A DNA stretch of 64,000 bases from positions 1,674,001 to 1,738,000 of the forward strand of contig NZ_VIVK01000001.1 of NCBI RefSeq assembly GCF_007828865.1, given 5' to 3'. The DNA comes from Kribbella amoyensis (GTDB lineage: Bacteria; Actinomycetota; Actinomycetes; Propionibacteriales; Kribbellaceae). The number at the start of each line of letters is the position of its first letter. Position 1 is the first letter of the stretch. The position numbers and the translations under genes are program-made. The notes under the pieces were generated by a model that searched no databases, was not told the origin of the DNA, and saw only the letters and a program-made list of their open reading frames with translations. Shown here in pieces: positions 1 through 7,042 of the stretch.

Positions 1-83
1 CGCGAGCGGCGACACCCCGCGCCGAGGCGGCCACCTGTCCCGGCAGGACCAAACCAGCTGCCGCCCCATCGACCGCGACTGAC

Positions 84-178
84 CGGGCCCACACCTCGTG
101 GACCTCGTCCTGCTCGGCCGTACCGAAGACCGCCGGGTCGCCGTCGGTGTCGTACGGCGAGACGTCGACCGGGCCGCC
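84..178 (-). pseudogene. remnant of a second reprolysin-like metalloprotease
   Basis: Read on the minus strand this stretch encodes a peptide containing VDVSPYDTDGD and TAEQDEVHEVWAR. It closely matches VNVTPYDTDGN and TAEQDVVRDVWAR in the intact metalloprotease just beside it. After VWAR the similarity stops, although the frame stays open to the window edge. The segment that should precede it is replaced by the terminator hairpin. I read it as a decayed partial copy, perhaps from a tandem duplication. The rest may lie outside the window. Confidence 0.45.
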
Positions 179-199
179 GCTCTCACCAGGAGAGCGGCG
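175..199 (-). terminator. hairpin terminator after the metalloprotease
   Basis: A perfect 10-bp stem (CGCCGCTCTC / GAGAGCGGCG) with a 5-nt loop lies 19 nt past the metalloprotease stop codon. There is no T-tract, which is common for actinobacterial terminators. Confidence 0.6.
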
Positions 200-218
200 A
201 CCCGAGTCGGTCCTGCGG

Positions 219-1667
219 TCAGCCGGCGGTGACGCGGACGGAGTACGCGCCGCGGCTGCCGTACGTGCTGTAGCCGGTGGTCAGCGGATCGGCGTAGCCG
301 ACGTTGTCCACCTTCAGGTAGTAGGTGCCGGCGGCAACCTGCTGCTTGATGCTCGCGCTCAGCCCGGTCGGCGTCGCGGAGTTCGACTGACCCGAGGCCG
401 GGTTCGCGGTCGCGATCACGGTGCCGGCGGAGTTCACCAGCTGCAGCTTGATGTCCAGGTCCGCACCGCTGGCGGCGGCGTTCGCGGCGAACGTGTACGT
501 CCCGGCGGTCCCGATGCTCACCTTGAAGTAGTCGACGTCGGAGTCCGTGGCGTAGACGCCCTTCGTGGTGGCGCCGACGGCGACCGTGGTCGCGGTACCG
601 GTGGTGTTGCCGTGGTCGTCGGCCCGCAGCGCGAGACCGTTCTGGCCGGCGACGGCGAAGTCGTCTTCCTTGTTGTTCGCGCCGGAGTACTCGCCCTTGC
701 TCCATTGGCTGATCGCCTTGGAGTAGCCGACGCCCATGATCGGGGCCCACGCGCCGTGGCCGGCGTAGTACCCCTGGGACGCGGTGCCGTCGTGGCTCAG
801 GCCGATGTTGTGCCCCGCCTCGTGCGCGGCCGCTTCGGCGATGTTCTTCGCGCCGGTCCCGACGCCCTTGGTGAACACGAGCGCGGGCTGGTAGTACGCG
901 TGCTGGCTGGTGCTGTCGTAGACGCCGACGTACGCGACGCCGCCGCAACCACAGCCGGACTGGTACCAGGTGGTCGGGTCGATCACCACGCGGGTGCCGT
1001 ACTGCTGGTCGGACGAGCCCGAGCGGGTGATCGCGGATTCGGCCGGCGCCTGCGTGGTCACGTCGACGTCGAACGGCGCGTAGTCCTCCGCGACCCGGGC
1101 CCAGACGTCGCGGACCACGTCCTGCTCGGCGGTGCTCCAGTTGCTCGCGTTGCCGTCGGTGTCGTACGGCGTGACGTTGACGGTGGCCGGTTTGCCGCCG
1201 GTGTTCCAGGCGGTTCCCTTGATCGTGTGGCCGTCGAAGTCGAGGTAGATCACCCGGTTCGACCCGGGCTTGCTGTGCAACTCGAACGCCGGGCCGGTCG
1301 CACCGGCGACGGCCTGCTTCGCCCACCGGGGCGACGCGGAGGCGGCTGCCTTCTCGGCCTGGGTGGCGACGGGTTCGCGGTAGAAGAGTTTGCCGGCTTC
1401 GTCCAGCCAGCTGGTCTTGTCGGTGGCCAGGATCCGCTGCAACTGCTGCTCGGCGATCCCGTTGAGCTCGGCCACTTCCGCCAGCCGCGGCTGCAGCTTG
1501 GCGAGGGCGGCACGGCCCTGGATCTTTTCACCGAGTACCTGGTCCAGCGGGGCGGCGGTCGGACCTTCCTGGGCGTCTGCCTGGTTGCCGGCCACGACGG
1601 CCAGCGCTCCGAACAGAACGGCACCGGTGCCGACGAGGGCACCGGTTCGGCGGAACCTGCTTTGCAT
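219..1667 (-). CDS. secreted reprolysin-like zinc metalloprotease with C-terminal PPC-type domain
   Basis: This is a 482-residue exported metzincin protease. Residues 1 to about 32 form a Sec signal peptide ending near ADA-QE. A propeptide-like segment follows. The zinc site is HEAGHNIGLSHD, with ligands His282, His286 and His292 and catalytic Glu283. The Met-turn methionine is near residue 311 (PIMGVGY). The last 140 residues look like a bacterial pre-peptidase C-terminal beta-sandwich (DSDVDYFKV, GTYYLKVDN). The start at 1667 was chosen over an upstream ATG at 1724 because GAGGAGG lies 6 nt before it and the signal peptide begins there. It probably degrades extracellular protein. A decayed partial copy lies downstream. 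Confidence 0.9.
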   Translation of the reverse strand: MQSRFRRTGALVGTGAVLFGALAVVAGNQADAQEGPTAAPLDQVLGEKIQGRAALAKLQPRLAEVAELNGIAEQQLQRILATDKTSWLDEAGKLFYREPVATQAEKAAASASPRWAKQAVAGATGPAFELHSKPGSNRVIYLDFDGHTIKGTAWNTGGKPATVNVTPYDTDGNASNWSTAEQDVVRDVWARVAEDYAPFDVDVTTQAPAESAITRSGSSDQQYGTRVVIDPTTWYQSGCGCGGVAYVGVYDSTSQHAYYQPALVFTKGVGTGAKNIAEAAAHEAGHNIGLSHDGTASQGYYAGHGAWAPIMGVGYSKAISQWSKGEYSGANNKEDDFAVAGQNGLALRADDHGNTTGTATTVAVGATTKGVYATDSDVDYFKVSIGTAGTYTFAANAAASGADLDIKLQLVNSAGTVIATANPASGQSNSATPTGLSASIKQQVAAGTYYLKVDNVGYADPLTTGYSTYGSRGAYSVRVTAG

Positions 1668-1844
1668 GGGGGTCCTCCTCAGGGACTCCATTTGTTGCCT
1701 CACTTGTCGTGCGTGGGCGCGCACTTTCGGTAGCCTGCCGCACAGGTTGCCGCCGTGTACACGGTCTGGTCACGAATTTACGTTTCCCGGACCCGCCGGT
1801 ACGCGATGATGGCGGCTCGACCACGGGTGACGGAGGGGCTGTCC

Positions 1845-2282
1845 ATGCGGTACTTGATGATGTTCAAGGCGAGCGACGAGTACGAGGCCGGCGAGATGCC
1901 CGGCGAGGACAGCATCGAGAAGATGACCACGGTGATGGCCGAGATGGCCGAGCGCGGAGTCCTGCTCGCCGGTGACGGTCTGGCGCCGAGCTCGCAGGGC
2001 TTCCGGCTGCAGAGCCAGGGCGGCAAGCCCCGGGTGATCGACGGCCCGTTCGCGGAGACCAAGGAACTGGTGGCCGGGTTCGCGCTGATCCAGGTCGCGT
2101 CCCGGGAGGAGGCGGAGGAGTGGGCCCGCCGCTGCTTCGAGGCCGACAGCGGCAACAGTTCCGGCCTGGAGCTGCGGCGGATCTTCGACGCCGACGACTT
2201 CGGCGACGAGTTCACCCCGCAGGCCCGCGAGCGCAGCGAGACGTTCCGCGAAGTGGCCGAGGGCAACCTCAAGAAGGACTAG
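1845..2282 (+). CDS. YCII/DGPF-domain protein
   Basis: This 145-residue protein belongs to the YCII-related (DGPF) family. The signature DGPFAETKELVAGFALI lies in its middle, followed by the typical VASREEAEEWARR helix. It starts MRYLMMFKA, which is characteristic of the family, and has a GGAGGGG ribosome site 7 nt upstream. Such proteins are ferredoxin-like folds of unclear function, often next to ECF sigma factors, but no sigma factor is adjacent here. The stop codon overlaps the convergent dehydrogenase stop inside the palindrome CTAG. Confidence 0.85.
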   Translation: MRYLMMFKASDEYEAGEMPGEDSIEKMTTVMAEMAERGVLLAGDGLAPSSQGFRLQSQGGKPRVIDGPFAETKELVAGFALIQVASREEAEEWARRCFEADSGNSSGLELRRIFDADDFGDEFTPQARERSETFREVAEGNLKKD

Positions 2283-3385
2283 AGCACCAGCACCTGGCGG
2301 ATCGAGGCTCCCGCGGCCAGGGTGTCGAAGGCCTCGTTCAGCCCGTCCAGGGTGACGGTGGCGCTCAGCAACCGATCCACGGGGAGCCGCCCCGCGCGGT
2401 ACAGGCTGATGTAGCGCGGGATGTCCCGGCCGGGCACGGCCGAGCCGAGGTACGAGCCCTTCAGCGTGCGTTCCTCGGCGACGAGTGAGACGGCCGGGAT
2501 GCTCAGCTGCTGCGACGGATGCGGCAGCCCGACCGTGACAGTGGTGCCGCCCCGTCGCGTTGCCGCGTACGCCTGCGCCAGCACAGCGGCACTCCCGACG
2601 GTCTCGAACGCGTACTGCGCGCCGCCGCCCGTCGCCTCTCGGACTTGCTCTGCCACGTCGTCCGACCGGGCATCCACGACCGCTGTCGCACCCAGCGACT
2701 CGGCCAGCGCCAGCTTCTCCGGAACGACGTCCACGGCAACGATCGGATGCGCACCGACCAGAACGGCCCCGAGCAACGCCGACAACCCGACACCGCCGAG
2801 CCCAAACACCGCTGTACTACGTCCCGCCTGCACCTGGGCCGTGTTGACCACAGCACCCACTCCGGTCATCACCGCGCACCCGAACAACGCCGCGATCTCG
2901 GGTGGCAACGCGGGATCCACCGGGACCGCGGACCGGGCCGACACGACCGCGTGGTCGGCGAACCCGGACACGCCGAGGTGATGGTGGACGCCGGACAACC
3001 GCTGCGATCCACCGAGCAACGCGCCGGCCGTGTTCGCGGCGGCCCCCGGCTCGCACAATGCGGCCCGCCCCTCCGCACACGGGTCGCACCCGCCGCACGC
3101 CGGGACGAACGCGAACCCGACCGTGTCCCCCGGCGCGAATCCGGGCGCCTCGGAGATCACCACCTCGCCGGTCGCTTCGTGGCCGAGCAGCATCGGCATC
3201 ACCCGCGGCCGCGATCCGTCGATCACGGACAGGTCCGAGTGGCACAACCCGGCCGCCCGGATCCGGACCAGCAGCTCCCCCGGTCCGGGTGGCGCGAGCT
3301 CGAGCTCCTCGATCCGCAGCGGCCGCGACTCGGCGTACGGGGCCGGCAGACCCATCTCCCGCAGGACGGCGCCACGGACGATCAT
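2279..3385 (-). CDS. zinc-dependent alcohol dehydrogenase (MDR family)
   Basis: This is a 368-residue medium-chain dehydrogenase oxidising an alcohol or reducing an aldehyde with NAD(P). Catalytic-zinc ligands fit Cys48 and the His69-Glu70 pair in GHEATGEV. The structural-zinc lobe has Cys97, Cys100, Cys103 and Cys111. The nucleotide fold shows FGLGGVGLSALLGA. The start at 3385 overlaps the thioesterase stop as ATGA and has GGAGGAAT upstream, so the two genes are translationally coupled. The pairing with an acyl-CoA thioesterase hints at fatty or aromatic acyl metabolism, but the substrate is not evident. Confidence 0.88.
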   Translation of the reverse strand: MIVRGAVLREMGLPAPYAESRPLRIEELELAPPGPGELLVRIRAAGLCHSDLSVIDGSRPRVMPMLLGHEATGEVVISEAPGFAPGDTVGFAFVPACGGCDPCAEGRAALCEPGAAANTAGALLGGSQRLSGVHHHLGVSGFADHAVVSARSAVPVDPALPPEIAALFGCAVMTGVGAVVNTAQVQAGRSTAVFGLGGVGLSALLGAVLVGAHPIVAVDVVPEKLALAESLGATAVVDARSDDVAEQVREATGGGAQYAFETVGSAAVLAQAYAATRRGGTTVTVGLPHPSQQLSIPAVSLVAEERTLKGSYLGSAVPGRDIPRYISLYRAGRLPVDRLLSATVTLDGLNEAFDTLAAGASIRQVLVL

Positions 3386-3801
3386 CCGGTGATTCCTCCC
3401 AACGCGGCGCGCAGGTCGGCCGGCATCGGGACCGGCCGGCGCTGCTCGCGATCGACGAACACGTGCACGAACCGTCCGAGCGCGGCCGGCTCCGCGGCTC
3501 CGCTCCGGAACAGCCCGATCTCGTAGGTGACACTCGAGTTCCCCAGCTTGGCGACCCGCAGTCCCGCGTCCACCGTGTCCGGGAACGCGAGCGCCTGCTT
3601 GAAGGTGCACTGCGAGTCCACACACAACCCGATCACCGGGCCGCGATGGATGTCGAGCCCACCGGACCGGATCAGGAACTCGTTGATCACCGTGTCGAAG
3701 AAGCTGTAGTACTCGACGTTGTTCACGTGGCCGTAGACGTCGTTGTCCTTCCAGCGCGTCGTGATCGCCAGGAAGTGCGGAAACGAGCTTCGCCGGTCCA
3801 T
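3382..3801 (-). CDS. acyl-CoA thioesterase, 4HBT hotdog family
   Basis: This is a 139-residue single hotdog-domain protein. The family signature WKDNDVYGHVNNVEYY is present, with the catalytic aspartate probably Asp21 and the GHVNN turn. The family hydrolyses acyl-CoA thioesters and usually acts as a tetramer in the cytosol. It is the first gene of a two-gene operon with the dehydrogenase. There is no Shine-Dalgarno sequence. TAGGGT lies exactly 6 nt before the ATG, so the mRNA is probably leaderless. Confidence 0.88.
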   Translation of the reverse strand: MDRRSSFPHFLAITTRWKDNDVYGHVNNVEYYSFFDTVINEFLIRSGGLDIHRGPVIGLCVDSQCTFKQALAFPDTVDAGLRVAKLGNSSVTYEIGLFRSGAAEPAALGRFVHVFVDREQRRPVPMPADLRAALGGITG

Positions 3802-3807
3802 CGGCCC

Positions 3808-3817
3808 ACCCTAAGGT
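3808..3817. promoter_or_regulatory. bidirectional leaderless promoter core with shared TA
   Basis: The 10-mer ACCCTAAGGT reads as -10 box TAGGGT on the minus strand (6 nt before the thioesterase ATG) and TAAGGT on the plus strand (7 nt before the hydrolase ATG). The two boxes share the central TA. Confidence 0.5.
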
Positions 3818-3824
3818 GCAGTGC

Positions 3825-4478
3825 ATGACCTTCGCCCTGATTCCCGGCGCCGGCTGCACGCCGTACCACTGGCACCCGCTGACCGCCGAGCTCCGCGACC
3901 GCGGGCACACCGTGATCGAGGTCGAGCTGCCCTGCGACGACGACACCGCCGGGCTCTCGGCGTACTGCGATGCCATCGTCGGCGCGGTCGGCGGCCACGA
4001 GCGGGTCACCCTGGTCGCGCACTCGCTGGGCGGGATGACGGCGCCCGTCGTGTGCGACCGGCTCGACGTGGAGCTGCTCGTCCTGGTCGCGGCGGTGGTC
4101 CCGGCACCCGGTGAGTCGGCGACGCAGTGGTGGGTGAACACGGCGTACCCGTCGGTCGAGGACGAATCGGTGGACACGTTCTTCGCGGACCTGCCCGCCG
4201 ACCTCGCCGCCGAGGCGACCCGGCAGTTGCGGCCGCAGTCGGGCCGGCCGATGGACGACCCGAGTCCGATGACGGCGTGGCCGGACGTCCCGACGCGTGC
4301 GGTGATCGCTACGAACGACCTGCTCTTCCCGGCCGACTTCCTCCGCCGCGTGACGCGTGAACGGCTCGGTGCCGAGCCGGACGAGACGCCGGGCGGCCAC
4401 TTCCCGATGCTCGGTCATCCTGTCGAGCTGGCCGATCGGCTGGAGGCGTACCGGCACGAGGTTCGTCAGCGGGGTTGA
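3825..4478 (+). CDS. alpha/beta hydrolase
   Basis: This is a 217-residue alpha/beta-hydrolase. The oxyanion segment LIPGAGC is at the N-terminus. The nucleophile elbow AHSLGGM has Ser67 as nucleophile, and the likely catalytic His lies in PGGHFPMLGHP near the end. The start at 3825 gives the classic MTFALIPGAG opening. Nothing resembles a ribosome site, but TAAGGT sits 7 nt upstream, which fits leaderless initiation. It resembles salicylate-esterase or acetone-cyanohydrin-lyase-like hydrolases, and the substrate is unknown. It ends 1 nt from the convergent MerR gene stop. Confidence 0.85.
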   Translation: MTFALIPGAGCTPYHWHPLTAELRDRGHTVIEVELPCDDDTAGLSAYCDAIVGAVGGHERVTLVAHSLGGMTAPVVCDRLDVELLVLVAAVVPAPGESATQWWVNTAYPSVEDESVDTFFADLPADLAAEATRQLRPQSGRPMDDPSPMTAWPDVPTRAVIATNDLLFPADFLRRVTRERLGAEPDETPGGHFPMLGHPVELADRLEAYRHEVRQRG

Positions 4479-4479
4479 G

Positions 4480-5100
4480 TCAGTGCCGATGGCCGAAGCG
4501 TTCGGCGGAAGCGTTCTGCTGGGCGAGGCGGCGGAGGGCTAGGAGTACGGGCGCGCCCAGTGCGGTGACGATGACGGTCGACTCGACGGTCCGCGGCCGG
4601 TCCTCGCCGGAGGGGAGATGGGCGACGTCCGCCGTACCGACCTCGTCGGCCGCGGTCGCGTACACGTCGAGCAGAGCGTCGTCGAGGTGGTACCCGACCC
4701 GCTCCAACGCGTCGAGCGCCCCCGCGAGCAGGACGCGGTCGGGTGACCCGGTATCCACGTGCCAGCCGCGGTCCTTGATCAGCCGGTCCACGCGGTCGAG
4801 CGTGGTGTCCTCGGCGACCAGGTGCTCCGGGAGCAACGCCGCGTGGGCCGCGCCGAGGACCTCGTGCAGCTCGCGTTCCTCCTCGTCGACCGCCGCCAGC
4901 ACACCGCGGACCCGGGCCAGGCTGAGTCCGCCGGCCTCGACCAGGGCGCGGATCAGGCGGAGCCGGCGGATGTGCTCCTCGCCGTACCGGGCCCGGGTCG
5001 CGCCGACGGATTCACCGGGCGCGAGCAGGCCTTCACGCAGGTAGTACTTGATCGTCGGCACCGGGACGTCGGTCCGGCGGGACAGTTCGGCGATCCACAT
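4480..5100 (-). CDS. MerR-family transcriptional regulator
   Basis: This is a 206-residue regulator. The N-terminal winged helix-turn-helix reads MWIAELSRRTDVPVPTIKYY followed by LREGLL, the MerR DNA-binding signature. The C-terminal helical region has no clear metal-binding Cys cluster, so it probably senses a small molecule or stress. The start at 5100 is supported by GGGAGGT and by the position of the HTH at residue 1. It is divergent from a DUF4188 gene, with a MerR-type operator in the shared promoter, so that gene is its likely target. Confidence 0.9.
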   Translation of the reverse strand: MWIAELSRRTDVPVPTIKYYLREGLLAPGESVGATRARYGEEHIRRLRLIRALVEAGGLSLARVRGVLAAVDEEERELHEVLGAAHAALLPEHLVAEDTTLDRVDRLIKDRGWHVDTGSPDRVLLAGALDALERVGYHLDDALLDVYATAADEVGTADVAHLPSGEDRPRTVESTVIVTALGAPVLLALRRLAQQNASAERFGHRH

Positions 5101-5116
5101 CGGGTCGGTACCTCCC

Positions 5117-5148
5117 TTGACTTTTGGAGAGTATAACTTTCCAATATT
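5117..5148 (+). promoter_or_regulatory. MerR-type promoter with long spacer and dyad operator
   Basis: A TTGACT -35 box (5117-5122) is followed by an AT-rich -10 candidate at about 5142-5148. The spacer is 19-20 nt, as in MerR-activated promoters. Within it lies an 8+8 dyad, TTGGAGAG (5124-5131) and CTTTCCAA (5137-5144), with one mismatch and a 5-nt centre. Confidence 0.65.
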
Positions 5149-5182
5149 GGGAAGGGGGAGTATCCAAATCGAGGAGGGGATC

Positions 5183-5656
5183 ATGAGCGTGATCGAGGGC
5201 CGGCAGACCGCGGTGTACGACGGCGAGCTGGTGGTGTTCCTGATCGGCATGCGGGTCAACTCCTGGCGGGCGCTGAAGCAGTGGCTGCCGGTGGCGCGGG
5301 CGATGGGGCCGATGCTGCGCGAGCTGACCGCCGATCCGGACAGCGGGCTGCTCGGGTTCCGGAACTTCTTCGGGCTGCGGGACTCGACGATGATCCAGTA
5401 CTGGGAGTCGTTCGAGAAGTTGCAGGCGTTCGCCGCCGACCCCGGCCGCGCCCACCGTCCGGCCTGGACGAACTTCTACCGGCTGTCGTACCAGGGCGCC
5501 AAGGTCGGGATCTGGCACGAGACCTACGTCGTCCCGGCCGGTCGCACCGAGACCATCTACGGCAACATGCCGCTGCACGGACTGGGCAAGGTCGCCGGCG
5601 TCGTTCCGGTGAACCGGCGCGGTGTCACCGCGGCCGAACGCCTGCACCTCACCTGA
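5183..5656 (+). CDS. DUF4188 family protein
   Basis: This is a 157-residue protein of the DUF4188 family, related to small heme or monooxygenase-like ferredoxin folds. Recognisable segments are VVFLIGMRVNSWRALKQWLP, MIQYWESFEKLQAFA and the C-terminal VVPAGRTETIYGNMP. The ribosome site GAGGAGGGG is 4-5 nt from the ATG. It is transcribed from the MerR-type promoter, so MerR probably activates it. The biochemical role is not established. Confidence 0.8.
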   Translation: MSVIEGRQTAVYDGELVVFLIGMRVNSWRALKQWLPVARAMGPMLRELTADPDSGLLGFRNFFGLRDSTMIQYWESFEKLQAFAADPGRAHRPAWTNFYRLSYQGAKVGIWHETYVVPAGRTETIYGNMPLHGLGKVAGVVPVNRRGVTAAERLHLT

Positions 5657-5692
5657 CCACCGCCGCCACCGTCCAAGGCAGGCCGAAGCGTC

Positions 5693-5698
5693 TACAGT
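5693..5698 (+). promoter_or_regulatory. leaderless -10 box TACAGT
   Basis: TACAGT lies 6 nt before the GTG of the MFS gene, which lacks a ribosome site. Confidence 0.4.
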
Positions 5699-5704
5699 GC
5701 AGGC

Positions 5705-7042
5705 GTGCAGTTCATCCGGGATCTGGGCAGGCTGCTGCGGCGGGGTGATTTCCGGCGGTTGTTCGCCGTCCGGCTCTCGTCGCAGTTCGGTGACGGGGTG
5801 TTCCAGGTCGCGCTCGCTTCGTACGTGCTGTTCTCGCCGGAACGCGCCCCGGACGCGGCGGCGATCGCCGGCCTCTTCGCGGTCGCGTTGCTGCCGTACT
5901 CGATCCTCGGCCCGTTCACCGGCGTGCTGCTGGACCGCTGGTCCCGCCGGCAGATCCTGTTCGGCGCCAACCTGACCCGGGCCGGCCTGGTCCTGGTCGT
6001 CGGCGCGATCGTTGCTCTGGGCAACGCTGGGATCCCGTTCTACCTGGCCGTGCTGCTGACCTTGGGCGTCAACCGGTTCCTGCTCTCCGGCCTGTCCGCG
6101 GGCCTGCCGCACGTGGTCGACGCGGACGAGCTGGTGATGGCGAACGCGGTCACGCCCACCTCCGGGACCGCGGCCTTCCTCGTCGGCGGCGGGGTCGGCG
6201 CGGGGATCAAGCTGATCGTGGACTCCGACCTCGCCGTGCTCGGGACGACGTCCGCCGTCTACCTCTGCGCGGCCCTGCTCGCCCTGCGGCTCGGGCGGCA
6301 CCAACTCGGCCCGGATCTGACCGGGGACGAGCCGGGCGTCCTCGAGGCGGTCCGCGGGATCGCCTCCGGGCTCGTCGACGGTGCCCGGCATCTGCGCGAA
6401 CGCCGGCAGGCCGCGCTCGGACTGGCCGCGATCGGTTCGCTCCGGTTCTTCTTCGGCCTGATCACGGTCGCGATGATCCTGCTGTACCGCAACGAGTTCT
6501 ACGGACCGGACCAGTTGGACCAGGCGTTCGGCGCGTTGGCATTGGCCACCGGGACGGTCGGGGCCGGGCTGTTCCTCGCCGCTCTGGTGACTCCGTGGGC
6601 GACCCGGGTGATGACGTTGCGCCGTTGGATCACCGTGCTCTTCGCCGCGGCCGCTGTCGTCACCGCGTTCCCTGGCGCGCTCTACACGCAGCCGGCGATC
6701 GTGGTGGCCGGGTTCCTCACCGGGTTCTGCTCGCAGGGCGTGAAGATCAGCGTCGACACCCTCGTCCAGACGGGTGTCGACGACGTCTACCGCGGCCGGG
6801 TCTTCTCGATCTACGACATGATCTTCAACGTCGCGCAGGTGTCGGCCGCCGCCCTCGGTGCGGTGATCCTGCCCGACACCGGCAAGTCGTACCCGGTGCT
6901 GCTCTTCATCGTGCTCGGGTTCGCCCTGACCGCGGTGCTGTACTGGCGGCTAAGTGCCCCGGAGCGCGGTGATCGGCTGGATCGCGGAGGCCTTCCAGGC
7001 CGGGTAGGTGCCGGCGATCAGCCCGATCAGAGCACCCAGTAA
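5705..7042 (+). CDS. MFS transporter
   Basis: This is a 445-residue major facilitator with about 12 hydrophobic segments. The loop-2/3 signature appears as LLDRWSRRQILFGANL. It resembles actinobacterial drug-efflux-like MFS proteins, but the substrate is unknown. The start is GTG at 5705 with TACAGT 6 nt upstream and no Shine-Dalgarno, so it is probably leaderless. Its last 31 codons run antisense through the 3' end of the convergent ABC permease gene. This gives a 93-bp overlap and a hydrophilic tail that is probably not under strong selection. Confidence 0.85.
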   Translation: MQFIRDLGRLLRRGDFRRLFAVRLSSQFGDGVFQVALASYVLFSPERAPDAAAIAGLFAVALLPYSILGPFTGVLLDRWSRRQILFGANLTRAGLVLVVGAIVALGNAGIPFYLAVLLTLGVNRFLLSGLSAGLPHVVDADELVMANAVTPTSGTAAFLVGGGVGAGIKLIVDSDLAVLGTTSAVYLCAALLALRLGRHQLGPDLTGDEPGVLEAVRGIASGLVDGARHLRERRQAALGLAAIGSLRFFFGLITVAMILLYRNEFYGPDQLDQAFGALALATGTVGAGLFLAALVTPWATRVMTLRRWITVLFAAAAVVTAFPGALYTQPAIVVAGFLTGFCSQGVKISVDTLVQTGVDDVYRGRVFSIYDMIFNVAQVSAAALGAVILPDTGKSYPVLLFIVLGFALTAVLYWRLSAPERGDRLDRGGLPGRVGAGDQPDQSTQ

